Positions 28,865 to 45,401 of a stretch of 64,000 bases of DNA are shown piece by piece. The stretch is from contig LNED01000017.1 of NCBI GenBank assembly GCA_001464915.1, positions 62,001 to 126,000 on the forward strand, in the 5' to 3' direction. The notes beneath the pieces are model-generated. The model had not been told where the DNA came from. It did not search any database and worked only from the letters and a program-made list of their open reading frames with translations. Source of the stretch: Sphingomonadales bacterium Ga0077531 (GTDB lineage Bacteria > Pseudomonadota > Alphaproteobacteria > Sphingomonadales > Sphingomonadaceae). Numbering within the stretch: position 1 is the stretch's first letter; every line of letters begins with the position of its first letter. The translations under genes and the position numbers were made by a program.

Positions 28865-29404
28865 TTACTGCTTCTTGTCCATCATGGCGTCTTTATCCAT
28901 CATGTCGCCTTTGACGCCGGCGAGATCGTTGCCGATGGTCTTGGCGACGTCGACGCGCACCTTGTCGTTGTGTTCGTCGACGGTCATCACGTCCTTGCCG
29001 TCCTTGTCGAGCAGCATAGCAGGCTTGCCCGAACCGGCCGGTGCCAACCGCACGATCAGCGGGCGCGGGGAGAGCGTGTTGCTGGCGCCGTTGCTGCCAT
29101 CAACCGCCGCGCCAATTCCGCCGCCCAGAATGATGTTGCCGAAGGTCGAACCGGCAAGGCGCGACTGGATCAGCACATAGACCGGATCATAACCGGGCTT
29201 GGTAATATCGACCCGCGTGTCCGATCCGCGCCGCAGTTCCAGCTCGCACGGTGAGGTGCACTTCAGCCCGTTGAGGAATACGATATCCGCGCCCGAAGGA
29301 TCGGTTTCGGTGGCATAGTTGAGGTTGGTGCCGTTGATGACCGTTGCACAGCCGCTCAGCGAAGCGCCCGCCATCAAAGCGAGTGCCATCAATTTGATTT
29401 TCAT
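28865..29404 (-). CDS. Lipoprotein with PEGA-like domain
   Basis: 179 residues from ATG 29404. Lipobox LSGC near residue 20, followed by ATVINGTN and a PEGA-type strand pattern (DPSGADIVFLNGLKCTSPCEL, DTRVDITKPGYDPVYV). A Gly-rich segment (GNIILGGGIGAAVDG) may be a membrane-associated hairpin, and the tail is Lys/Asp/Met-rich (MMDKDAMMDKKQ). Such lipoproteins are usually of unknown function. It is upstream of the csgFG genes on the same strand but separated by a strong hairpin. Confidence 0.72.
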   Translation of the reverse strand: MKIKLMALALMAGASLSGCATVINGTNLNYATETDPSGADIVFLNGLKCTSPCELELRRGSDTRVDITKPGYDPVYVLIQSRLAGSTFGNIILGGGIGAAVDGSNGASNTLSPRPLIVRLAPAGSGKPAMLLDKDGKDVMTVDEHNDKVRVDVAKTIGNDLAGVKGDMMDKDAMMDKKQ

Positions 29405-29515
29405 ATAGGAATTTGCCCCTTGTTGCATAGCCCCTTGCCGGGGCCATCGCGGGTTTAGCGCGAAGGGCGCTGCGCATAAACCAAAAAGGGCGCCTTCCTT
29501 GAATAGCGCAATAGC

Positions 29516-30280
29516 TCAAAGGCACTGTTCGAGAGCGCGCCCAACCGCCAAAACTCCCTCTTTCGTCAGTTCAATTAGCGTAACTCGGCCGTCGGTGGTG
29601 CTAGGCCGTCGCTTTATAAGCCCCTCAGATTCCAGCTTGTCGATCTGACGCAGTGCCGTTGTTGGCGGTGCACCCGAAGCTATTGTAATGCTCTTTAGAG
29701 AAACAGCGGCGCCACCCGCAAACTGACAAAAAAGCTCCAGAAGCATCTCCCACGCAGGCTCACCAAGCAAATCGGCCGGGATCGTTTTTGTGCGCTCCCG
29801 CCGAAAGCGCAGAATGGACTTTGCGTGCTTCGCCAGCCTCAGAGAGTTCCGCTCGATACTAGCAGCGGCGGAAGGCCATCTGAAAGCCGAGCGAACTTTT
29901 TCTGGATGCCAATCCTGATCGACAGCATCTGCGATCTTGAGCAGGGTGTGCGCGACGTCGCGCAATTCGTCTGGCTCCAAGTTTTCTAATAGGCCTTCCA
30001 GCAACGAACGCTTTTTGGTCGCTGGTTTCTCCCGCTCTGGTGGATGTTCCGACAACCGAATATTGATCGAAGAGTCGATGGCTTCGGCTTCCCTCAGATA
30101 GTCGTCGATGCTGCTATCATTGGAAGCGATCAAATAGCGAATCGCTCGGACCTTTTTCCTGGCCTCGTCGACAGATACGCCCGCCCGTAGTGCCGCTTCT
30201 TTCAGCGGCATTCCTTGCGCCAGCCCTAACAGCAAGCGCGTCTGAATCCGGTCGTTTGTTTGCTTAGTCGAATGAGTCAC
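29516..30280 (-). CDS. MarR-like winged-helix regulator with extra N-terminal HTH
   Basis: 254 residues from GTG 30280 with GGAGGT upstream. Residues 10-50 look like a helix-turn-helix (LLGLAQGMPLKEAALRAGVSVDEARKK). Residues about 165-254 form a MarR-type winged helix (SLKSITIASGAPPTTALRQI for the recognition helix, RRPSTTDGRVTLIELT for the wing). The central part is charged and helical. I infer a DNA-binding regulator; nothing shows its target, although it lies next to the curli cluster. Confidence 0.75.
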   Translation of the reverse strand: MTHSTKQTNDRIQTRLLLGLAQGMPLKEAALRAGVSVDEARKKVRAIRYLIASNDSSIDDYLREAEAIDSSINIRLSEHPPEREKPATKKRSLLEGLLENLEPDELRDVAHTLLKIADAVDQDWHPEKVRSAFRWPSAAASIERNSLRLAKHAKSILRFRRERTKTIPADLLGEPAWEMLLELFCQFAGGAAVSLKSITIASGAPPTTALRQIDKLESEGLIKRRPSTTDGRVTLIELTKEGVLAVGRALEQCL

Positions 30281-30375
30281 CTCACACCTCCGGCTAGGTT
30301 AGAGGTTGCGAGTTAACCCGCTAGAATGACTCAGCAACTTAAGAAAACCTTTAGTGTTTCGGATGTGCACAAACC

Positions 30376-30408
30376 AAAAAAGGGCGACGCCATTGCTGGC
30401 GCCGCCCT
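30376..30408 (-). terminator. rplJL terminator
   Basis: Minus-strand stem GGGCGGCGCC/GGCGTCGCCC (one mismatch) followed by TTTTTTGG. It lies about 47 bp after rplL and ends the rplJ-rplL transcript. Confidence 0.88.
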
Positions 30409-30454
30409 CCCATCTGCGAGTGCTTCAAGACACCCGCAAAACTTGTTGGCAAGA

Positions 30455-30826
30455 TTACTTGAGCTCGACGGTGCCGCCGGCTGCTTCGATCTTCGCCTTG
30501 ATGTCTTCGGCTTCGGTCTTGTTGATGCCTTCCTTGATCGCCTTGGGAGCCGATTCCACGAGGGTCTTGGCTTCGGTCAGGCCGAGGCCGGTGATCGCAC
30601 GGACTTCCTTGATGACCTGGATCTTCTTCCCGCCGTCGCCGGTCAGGATGACATCGAATTCGGTCTGCTCTTCCACTGCTTCAGCAGCAGCGGCGGGGCC
30701 AGCGGCAACCGCGACAGCAGCAGCGGCGCTAACGCCCCATGCTTCTTCGAGGGCCTTGGCAAGGTCAGCCGCTTCAAGCACGGTCAGCTTCGAAAGTTCT
30801 TCAACAAGCTTGGCAATATCAGCCAT
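30455..30826 (-). CDS. rplL: 50S ribosomal protein L7/L12
   Basis: 123 residues. N-terminal dimerisation helix ([20 protein letters not shown]), Ala-rich hinge ([20 protein letters not shown]) and globular C-terminal domain ([20 protein letters not shown]). Multiple copies form the ribosomal stalk that recruits elongation factors. It follows rplJ by 80 bp and ends at its own terminator, so rpoB is not downstream. Confidence 0.99.
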   Translation of the reverse strand: MADIAKLVEELSKLTVLEAADLAKALEEAWGVSAAAAVAVAAGPAAAAEAVEEQTEFDVILTGDGGKKIQVIKEVRAITGLGLTEAKTLVESAPKAIKEGINKTEAEDIKAKIEAAGGTVELK

Positions 30827-30906
30827 GATGGTTCACTCCAAATTGTGGCGGGGCCGGACACCATGTCCAAAACCCCAAGATTGTGTCGTCTGACGAATAG
30901 CGTCTC

Positions 30907-31419
30907 TTAGGCTGCCTTGTCCGCGTAAGCGGCGAACACGCGGGCGACCTTGGCTGCCGGTGCGGTAACGACCTGCGCGATTTTCGTCGCCGGGGCATTG
31001 ACCAGACCGATAAGCTTGGCGCGCAGCTCGTCGAGGCTCGGCATCGAGGCAAGCGCCCGGATCCCTGCTTCATCGAGCACGACCGCACCCATCGAACCAC
31101 CGATGATTTCGAGCTTGTCGTTCGTTTTGGCGAAATCGACAGCAGCCTTTGCAGCTGCGACCGGGTCTTTCGACCAGGCCAGCCCGACCGGGCCGATGAG
31201 CATTTCATCGAGCCCGACATAGTCGGTGTTTTCAAGGGCGAGCCTGACAAGACGGTTCTTCGCAACCTTATAGGACGCACCAGCATCGCGCATCTTCCCG
31301 CGCAAGTCGGTGGACTGAGCCACCGTCATGCCGAGGTTGCGGGTGATGACCACCACGCTGACCTCGTTGAAGACTGCGTTGAGCTGGGCAACCGCGTCGG
31401 CTTTCTGCGAACGATCCAT
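30907..31419 (-). CDS. rplJ: 50S ribosomal protein L10
   Basis: 170 residues from ATG 31419, with AAGGAGT upstream. The body (YKVAKNRLVRLALENTDYVGL, DKLEIIGGSMGAVVLDEAG) is typical L10, and the C-terminal helix that binds L7/L12 dimers is present (AAKVARVFAAYADKAA). L10 anchors the stalk and in many bacteria autoregulates its own mRNA leader. First gene of rplJ-rplL; rplK and rplA are not adjacent. Confidence 0.98.
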   Translation of the reverse strand: MDRSQKADAVAQLNAVFNEVSVVVITRNLGMTVAQSTDLRGKMRDAGASYKVAKNRLVRLALENTDYVGLDEMLIGPVGLAWSKDPVAAAKAAVDFAKTNDKLEIIGGSMGAVVLDEAGIRALASMPSLDELRAKLIGLVNAPATKIAQVVTAPAAKVARVFAAYADKAA

Positions 31420-31717
31420 GCCATACTCCTTCACATTTGACCGTTCAGGATGGCTCCCGAACGATCGGCTACGTTTGTCCGCATAAGGGGCCGAAGCACC
31501 GAGCGCGGGCGAGTCCGTCGAAAGGGAAGGAGGGTGTGTGCCACCATCATGGCGGGCACGCGGGCGGTTGCTTGCGCAAAACCGCCGGAATCTCGTTTCC
31601 CCGTCTAGGCTGGAAATTAAGAAGGCCCAATTGCCTTCACCAACTGTCTCGGACGGATGACCGGTTCAGCCAAGGCCTGCCGGTCGAGCCGGGCGTCTAG
31701 CCGGATTGGTTCAGGAG
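31420..31717 (-). promoter_or_regulatory. rplJ leader region, candidate L10 autoregulatory RNA
   Basis: The 298 bp upstream of rplJ have no gene. The region contains several inverted repeats, for example GTGCC...GGCAC around 31535-31560, and is where the L10-binding leader lies in other bacteria. I could not fold it, so the assignment rests mainly on position. Confidence 0.45.
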
Positions 31718-32755
31718 TCAAGGCTGCTGAGGGTTTGCGAGCGTTGCGCGCGCCGCAGCGATGGCCTTGTCCAGCTCGGGTTCGGGAAAGTGCGGCTGGA
31801 CGAGTTCCATGATCCTGAGCGCTGGCGCGAGCAGCGCCGGGTCGCCGTTTGCCTGAAGCGAACGATAGTAGCCCCAGATGGCGACCAGCGGGACATCGAT
31901 TGCCGCCCGATTTTCGGCCATCGCCGTTTCGAGCGGTTCGGCATCCCCGCCGATCGCCTGCGCCACCAGATCAAGGCTGCGCTCGTCCGCCCAAGGCTCG
32001 CGCGCGCGCGGTTGCCGCCCCAGTGCTTGCACCACGGCTTCAGCCGCAGCGGCGACAGAATAGGGGTTCTGCCCGGTGACCAGTCGTCCATCGACCGCGA
32101 CGTGGGGCAGCATGATCGGGGCTTCTGAAAACTCCGCACCCAGGTGGCGCAGTTCGCTTTCAAGCAGGAACGGGAAGTGCGGCACCCATTCCTTGCCGAA
32201 CAGAGCTTCCTCTTCGTCCGCGAAGCCGGTCACGCGCCTGCCTCTGATCCACGGCGAGCCATCCGCGTTACGGATGCGAGCGAATACGGCCGGGCCGTGG
32301 CATACCGCCGCGACCACTCCGCCGCGCGCTTCGATTTCTACCAACAGGCGTTGAAGAACCAGGCTGAACGGCAGATCGAACATGGCGCCCTTGCCGCCGA
32401 TCACCATGATGGCGCTGTATTGCCCGGCCATGTCCGTGGTCAGTGGCAGCGATTGCGAAAGCTTGCCTTGCGCGTCGGCATCAACGCCAAAGGCCGCATT
32501 ATAGGGTTTGGCGGGGTCATAGGCATCTGCGACCACAGGGCCACCAGCGGGGCTGGCGATATCGACGTCCATGCCATTGGCACGGAACACCAGCCAAGCC
32601 TGCGCTAATTCGTCCATTTCGTACCCGGGCTGTGCATTGCCGCCTTCGCGGCCGTGGCTGCTGACAACCAGCAGGATGCGGTCGGTGGGCGGGGCCGCGT
32701 GGGCCTGAAAAGCACCCAGAAAAAGAGCGCAGAAAAGCGTGATCCAGCGGACCAT
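31718..32755 (-). CDS. Exported DJ-1/PfpI-like protein
   Basis: 345 residues from ATG 32755 (GGAGGT upstream), with signal peptide ending FQAHA. The class I glutaminase-like fold is seen in RILLVVSSHGREGG, MVIGGKGAMFDLP and the nucleophile elbow AAVCHGPAVF with Cys. The C-terminal 100 residues are an extra helical region. DJ-1/PfpI relatives include chaperone-like, protease and glyoxalase proteins; export to the periplasm is unusual for the family. Activity cannot be decided from sequence. Confidence 0.8.
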   Translation of the reverse strand: MVRWITLFCALFLGAFQAHAAPPTDRILLVVSSHGREGGNAQPGYEMDELAQAWLVFRANGMDVDIASPAGGPVVADAYDPAKPYNAAFGVDADAQGKLSQSLPLTTDMAGQYSAIMVIGGKGAMFDLPFSLVLQRLLVEIEARGGVVAAVCHGPAVFARIRNADGSPWIRGRRVTGFADEEEALFGKEWVPHFPFLLESELRHLGAEFSEAPIMLPHVAVDGRLVTGQNPYSVAAAAEAVVQALGRQPRAREPWADERSLDLVAQAIGGDAEPLETAMAENRAAIDVPLVAIWGYYRSLQANGDPALLAPALRIMELVQPHFPEPELDKAIAAARATLANPQQP

Positions 32756-32832
32756 GATAACCTCCATCATCGATTGGGGTGGGTGGTTTGTGCAGCGTGG
32801 GCGGCCCAGAGGTGGGCCGCCCGGCGAAGCGG

Positions 32833-33069
32833 TTAGTCGGTTTCGTAAGCGAGCAGGTCGCCCGGCTGGCATCCCAACTCGCGGCAGATTGCAGCGAGGG
32901 TGGAGAAGCGGATCGCCTTGGCTTTGCCGGTCTTGAGGATCGACAGGTTGGCGAGTGTCAGGCCGACCCGCTCCGCCAGTTCGGTCAGTGTCATGCGGCG
33001 GGCGTAGAGCAGGTCGTCGAGCTTCACCATGATCCGGGTTCCTTCGATGTCTTCGTTGATGGGCGGCAT
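32833..33069 (-). CDS. Xre-family HTH regulator (YozG-like)
   Basis: 78 residues, almost all one Xre helix-turn-helix (YARRMTLTELAERVGLTLANLSILKTGKA, then STLAAICRELGCQPGDLLAY). Small regulators of this type are very often paired with DUF2975 membrane proteins, as here; the ATG overlaps the stop of the DUF2975 gene (TGATG). Probably autoregulates the operon. Confidence 0.88.
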   Translation of the reverse strand: MPPINEDIEGTRIMVKLDDLLYARRMTLTELAERVGLTLANLSILKTGKAKAIRFSTLAAICRELGCQPGDLLAYETD

Positions 33070-33617
33070 CACACGGTCCCTTCGAGATCGGCGCGCATCG
33101 CGGCGCCATGGCGGAACACGCGGGCGAGGATGAAGAGGATAATCACCAGCAGGATCCCGCTGAGATCCAAGCCGCCATCGACGTTAACGCCAAGGTCTTC
33201 GCCGACTTCCTCACCCACTTTGGCCAGCTGCAGTGCAAAAGGTATGGCAGGCAAAACCAGCAGCTGCACAGCCAGCATCAACCATGCCATCTGGTGCAGT
33301 CGGCCCGAATTGGCGGGTGCGAACGGGTCGCCATCGCTGACGGTGTTGATGATTTCGCGCAACTTGCGGAAAAAGACGAACAACGCGGCCACGATTGCCA
33401 GCCCGATAAACATCACCCCGAACAGGGCGAATATTGGAAACACCGCATCGGGATTGCCGCTTTCGGCGATGAATTCGGCGCTGATGGTATCTTGGTAGAA
33501 CAGCAGCGCACCGGCTCCGATGATCAGCGCCGTGGCACCGATCGCCATCGCGATCTGCTTGAATACCGTGATAATCTTGCCAGCCAGCAGCAGCAGGTCA
33601 TTTCCGGCAGGGTTCAT
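33069..33617 (-). CDS. DUF2975 membrane protein
   Basis: 182 residues from ATG 33617 (AAGGAGA upstream). Four hydrophobic spans (about 15-40, 55-85, 110-135, 150-175), with FRKLREIINTVSDGDPFAPAN as the conserved DUF2975 central segment. Function of the family is unknown; its constant partner is the downstream Xre regulator, so a membrane signal or regulator-sequestering role is plausible. Confidence 0.85.
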   Translation of the reverse strand: MNPAGNDLLLLAGKIITVFKQIAMAIGATALIIGAGALLFYQDTISAEFIAESGNPDAVFPIFALFGVMFIGLAIVAALFVFFRKLREIINTVSDGDPFAPANSGRLHQMAWLMLAVQLLVLPAIPFALQLAKVGEEVGEDLGVNVDGGLDLSGILLVIILFILARVFRHGAAMRADLEGTV

Positions 33618-33640
33618 CTGATGTCTCCTTAAAGCGCCCG

Positions 33641-33778
33641 TCAGGCGATGGCGGGCAGGGCGAGCACAGCGGGAGCTTCGGCCTGCGCGGACGGCACGAT
33701 GACAATCGCACCGATGGAGCCGAACGTGAGGGCGAAGGCGAAGGCAGCGGCGATGGCAGTATTGAAATAACGGTTCAT
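33641..33778 (-). CDS. 45-residue exported or membrane peptide
   Basis: A short gene at the head of the DUF2975/HTH operon. AAAGGAGA lies 8 nt before ATG 33778 and TGA is at 33643-33641, 23 bp before the next start. It begins MNRYFNTAIAAAFAFALT, a typical signal or single-span helix, and has a possible cleavage site after PSAQA, leaving about a dozen residues (EAPAVLALPAIA). No homologue recognised. Co-transcription with DUF2975 is likely from spacing. Confidence 0.75.
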   Translation of the reverse strand: MNRYFNTAIAAAFAFALTFGSIGAIVIVPSAQAEAPAVLALPAIA

Positions 33779-33806
33779 ATCGATCTCCTTTAATCTTCAC
33801 ATTGGT

Positions 33807-33871
33807 ATTCGATAAAGAGTGTCTATGCCCGATTCGGCATATCGTCAATCAATAATATTGCAAAACGATAT
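33807..33871 (-). promoter_or_regulatory. Candidate operator/promoter of the DUF2975 operon
   Basis: An A+T-rich island upstream of the peptide gene has two inverted repeats: TATGCC-N6-GGCATA (33824-33841) and ATATCGT-N19-ACGATAT (33839-33845, 33865-33871). A further CGATA copy lies near 33810. The recurring TATCG/CGATA half-site fits binding by the operon's Xre protein (inference). The remainder to 34202 holds no gene and presumably contains the rpoB promoter and leader. Confidence 0.5.
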
Positions 33872-34202
33872 GACACGCGTCGTTTTTCGCTAAACTGCTC
33901 GGATCTCGCGCGTTCCTGACCGGCGGTGATTGACACTGCGCGGGGGCGCTCCTACATGCGCTCCTCGCGCTGACTTCGAGCAAGGCTGATTCATACGCGG
34001 TGGATCGGTCCGGGAAGGAAGCAGCGCCTGCCTGTTTCGCGACGTACAGATATAAAGCTGCTGCCAGCACCGCTCCAATGGGCGGGTTGGCCAAGCGGCG
34101 TTTGTGCGTTGTAGGGCGGCACCCCTTCGCGCCGGACACAGCGAATTCCCCAGACTGTGCGGACATTCTCCGCGCGGCACAACACAAGAGGCTCTACCCT
34201 CC

Positions 34203-38402
<4,200 letters not shown>

Positions 38403-38484
38403 AGGCGCGGGGGCCGGAGCGTAAGTTCCCGGCCCCCCGCATCCCTCGCCCATCTGAATTCATCCCATCAGCGGGAAGCAAGTC

Positions 38485-42786
<4,302 letters not shown>

Positions 42787-42816
42787 TCCTTACCCGCCCT
42801 TTACAGGCCAAGATTT

Positions 42817-42855
42817 GCCCCGCCGGAGCGACCTGCTCCGGCGGGGCTTTTCTTT
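42817..42855 (+). terminator. rpoBC terminator
   Basis: Perfect 13-bp stem GCCCCGCCGGAGC/GCTCCGGCGGGGC (42817-42829, 42835-42847) followed by TTTTCTTT, 31 bp after the rpoC stop. Confidence 0.92.
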
Positions 42856-42946
42856 GGGCTCAGCTGCGCATTACGCTATTGCAAGGCACTCGCAATAAGG
42901 CTACGCCGAGACATGTTCTCCCCATGCGCAGCGCCAGCGAGGTTTC

Positions 42947-43387
42947 ATGTCCCGGCAACAGCCCCCATCCGCCATCACGCAATCAATTATCGCCGTGCTG
43001 GCCACTCCGCCACGGGTCGAGGCGCTCGGCCCGATCGGTGGGCGCTTCGTTCACGCACTGCGGTTGATCGCGCTGCACGAGCGGATGGGACGCGATCCGG
43101 TGCCTGAGCTGGCGGTACGAATGGGCGGGGTTGATGTGGCAGCCAAGGCGCTCATCCTCGCCCAGGCGATATCGGCAAGCTGGCCGGAAAACATCGCCGT
43201 TTCGCGTTTTTGCTGCCGCTTGCTCAGCCATGACGAAGCGACCATCGGCGCCTTTGTTGACGCAGCAGCGGTCGGCGACCGGGTGAGCTTTGAAGGCGCG
43301 TTGAACGGCTTGATCCGTGCCGACCGGATGCACCGCCTGTGGGAAGGAGCCATGGCACTGACCGCGGCAGAGATGCGCGCTCTGTAA
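42947..43387 (+). CDS. Small conserved protein, DUF6628-like
   Basis: 146 residues, ATG 42947 preceded by GCGAGG. Mostly helical; the features that stand out are FVHALRLIALHERMG and the vicinal Cys pair in VSRFCCRLLSHDEATIG, which recall the DUF6628 family of sphingomonads. No signal peptide or catalytic motif. Function unknown; the family assignment is from memory of the pattern and is uncertain. Confidence 0.6.
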   Translation: MSRQQPPSAITQSIIAVLATPPRVEALGPIGGRFVHALRLIALHERMGRDPVPELAVRMGGVDVAAKALILAQAISASWPENIAVSRFCCRLLSHDEATIGAFVDAAAVGDRVSFEGALNGLIRADRMHRLWEGAMALTAAEMRAL

Positions 43388-43448
43388 GCCTGCCATCGAT
43401 CACCCCGTCGCTGCTGCACTGGCAGCGCAGGCATGTTATAATGCAAGC

Positions 43449-43907
43449 ATGAGATCGTTCTGCTTCCTCGCCAGCCTTGCTGCCATTGCAGGATGCAGCC
43501 AAGCCAACGATGCCGCCGATGTGCCCGCTGAACCAGCCGCGATTGAAGTCACAACCCCAGAGCCAAACACTCCCATCGGCAATCTTGCCGGGGAATATCG
43601 TGTTGCAGGAATCAATGGCGCGCCGATCGACGCGCCTTTTGGTCTCGCGCTATCGGTCACGGAAAGCCGGATGTTCTTCGGTGATTTCTGCGGCGGCTAT
43701 GCATGGGACTACCGGCTTGAAGGTACGAGAATCGAAACGGCCCGCGCTGCATCGCCTGACGCGGCATGCCTTGCTACGGTCAGCAAACATCGCAGCGTCT
43801 TTGACCTTGTCGAAGCGCTCGATGCAGTCACCCAGGCCAGTCGCACCCCGTCAAATGGCATCGAACTTGCGGGCGCTGGACGATCTGTCACGCTCTACTC
43901 GCAATAG
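43449..43907 (+). CDS. META-type lipoprotein
   Basis: 152 residues with lipobox IAGC (Cys near 16). After an acidic/Pro linker, the segment LAGEYRVAGINGAPIDAP and MFFGDFCGGYAWDYRLEG match the META/HslJ-like fold, a small beta-sheet domain found in envelope lipoproteins. Two further Cys could pair. Function unknown; HslJ-like proteins are linked to envelope or drug stress. Confidence 0.7.
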   Translation: MRSFCFLASLAAIAGCSQANDAADVPAEPAAIEVTTPEPNTPIGNLAGEYRVAGINGAPIDAPFGLALSVTESRMFFGDFCGGYAWDYRLEGTRIETARAASPDAACLATVSKHRSVFDLVEALDAVTQASRTPSNGIELAGAGRSVTLYSQ

Positions 43908-43934
43908 CAGCCAAGCCGCGCTATCGGGCAACGC

Positions 43935-45296
43935 ATGACCGCAATCACACGCTTCGCCCCGTCGCCCACCGGCCTGCTGCACGTCGGCAATATCCGCACC
44001 GCGCTCCACAACTGGATGCTGGCGCGCAAATCCGGCGGGCGCTTCATCCTGCGGATCGACGACACCGACGCGGCGCGCAGCCGCGAAGAATATGTCGACG
44101 CGATCCGCGCTGATCTTCAATGGCTGGGGCTCGATTGGGACGCGGAAGAGCGGCAGTCGGCCCGGCTTGACCGTTACGAGGCAGCGTTTACCGCGCTCCA
44201 CGCTGCTGGCCGGATCTATCCCTGCTATGAGACGGCGCAGGAACTCGACGTAAAGCGCAAGATCGCGCTGGGGCGCGGCTTGCCGCCGATTTATGACCGC
44301 GCGGCACTGGCGCTGACAGAGGCAGAGCGCACGGCAAAGGAGGCGGAGGGCATCGCCCCCCACTGGCGCTTCAAGCTCGACCATGCCGAACCGATTACGT
44401 GGGATGACGGCATACGGGGTGCCCAGAAATTCGACGCCGCGCAGCTATCTGATCCGGTCATCCGCCGCGCCGACGGATCGTGGCTCTACATGATGCCAAG
44501 CGCGGTTGACGATATCGACATGGGCGTCACGCAAGTGCTGCGCGGTGAGGATCATGTGTCCAACACTGCTGTTCAAATTCAGATCTTTACCGCACTTTTT
44601 GCTGCGGGCTTTGCTGCAACAGAAACCGCAGCAAAAACTCTTCCTGCCTTTGCCCATGAAGCATTGCTGGTGGGGCGTGAAGGCAAGCTGTCCAAGCGGC
44701 TTGGCTCGCTGGGATGCGACGCTTTCCGAGAGCGCGGGATTGAACCCGAAGCCATCATCGCGCTTTTGGCCCGGCTCGGCACGTCGCAACCGATCGAGCC
44801 AATTGCCGACCGCGCCGCGCTCATCGCGAGCTTCGATCTGACGAGCTTCGGGCGCGCTCCGGCCAAGTTTGACGAGGACGACCTCGAACGGATCAACACC
44901 GGGATCGTCCATCTGCTGCCGTTCGAGGCGGTGCAGCACCGCCTGCCCGATGGGATGGACGAAGCGGGCTGGCATGCGATCCGGCCCAATCTTGCGCATC
45001 TGGGCGAGGCCGCCGATTGGTGGCGGCTGGTGACCGGGCCGATTGCACAGCCTGAATTTGCCGAGGACGACAAGGCGTTCCTCGCCGAAGCAGCGCGCCT
45101 GCTGGCATGGGGCGACAATCCGTGGGGCGAGCTCACCACCGTGCTCAAAGAGGCGACGGGCCGCAAGGGCAAGCCGTTGTTCCTGCCGCTGCGTCAGGCG
45201 CTGACCGGCATGGAACACGGCCCTGACATGGGCGAGTTGCTGCCCCTGATCGGCGAGGACGAAGCGCGGGCAAGGTTGACCCAAGCCGCCGCCTGA
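43935..45296 (+). CDS. gltX: Glutamate-tRNA ligase
   Basis: 453 residues. The class I motifs are FAPSPTGLLHVGN (HIGH) and KLSKRLGS (KMSKS), with IDDTDAARS in the glutamate pocket. It charges tRNA-Glu, and in alphaproteobacteria one of two paralogues may charge tRNA-Gln for later amidation. This is the short form common in the class; which tRNA it prefers cannot be read. It lies 27 bp after the META gene. Confidence 0.96.
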   Translation: MTAITRFAPSPTGLLHVGNIRTALHNWMLARKSGGRFILRIDDTDAARSREEYVDAIRADLQWLGLDWDAEERQSARLDRYEAAFTALHAAGRIYPCYETAQELDVKRKIALGRGLPPIYDRAALALTEAERTAKEAEGIAPHWRFKLDHAEPITWDDGIRGAQKFDAAQLSDPVIRRADGSWLYMMPSAVDDIDMGVTQVLRGEDHVSNTAVQIQIFTALFAAGFAATETAAKTLPAFAHEALLVGREGKLSKRLGSLGCDAFRERGIEPEAIIALLARLGTSQPIEPIADRAALIASFDLTSFGRAPAKFDEDDLERINTGIVHLLPFEAVQHRLPDGMDEAGWHAIRPNLAHLGEAADWWRLVTGPIAQPEFAEDDKAFLAEAARLLAWGDNPWGELTTVLKEATGRKGKPLFLPLRQALTGMEHGPDMGELLPLIGEDEARARLTQAAA

Positions 45297-45401
45297 GCTG
45301 CTGCCGCCTCCAAAACCACGGCCGCGCAAATTCCTGAAATGCCCTCTGGAAATATTGTTTCGGCGCGCTAGTCTCTCTTTTGATTGAAAAAAGGGGACAT
45401 C

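Noticed and set aside
34081..34130. Sequence resembling a tRNA D-arm (TTGGCCAAGCGGC)
   Set aside because: No acceptor pairing or T-arm follows; chance similarity in the rpoB leader.
38408..38441. GC hairpin between rpoB and rpoC as terminator
   Set aside because: No T-run follows and rpoC must be co-expressed; at most a processing site.
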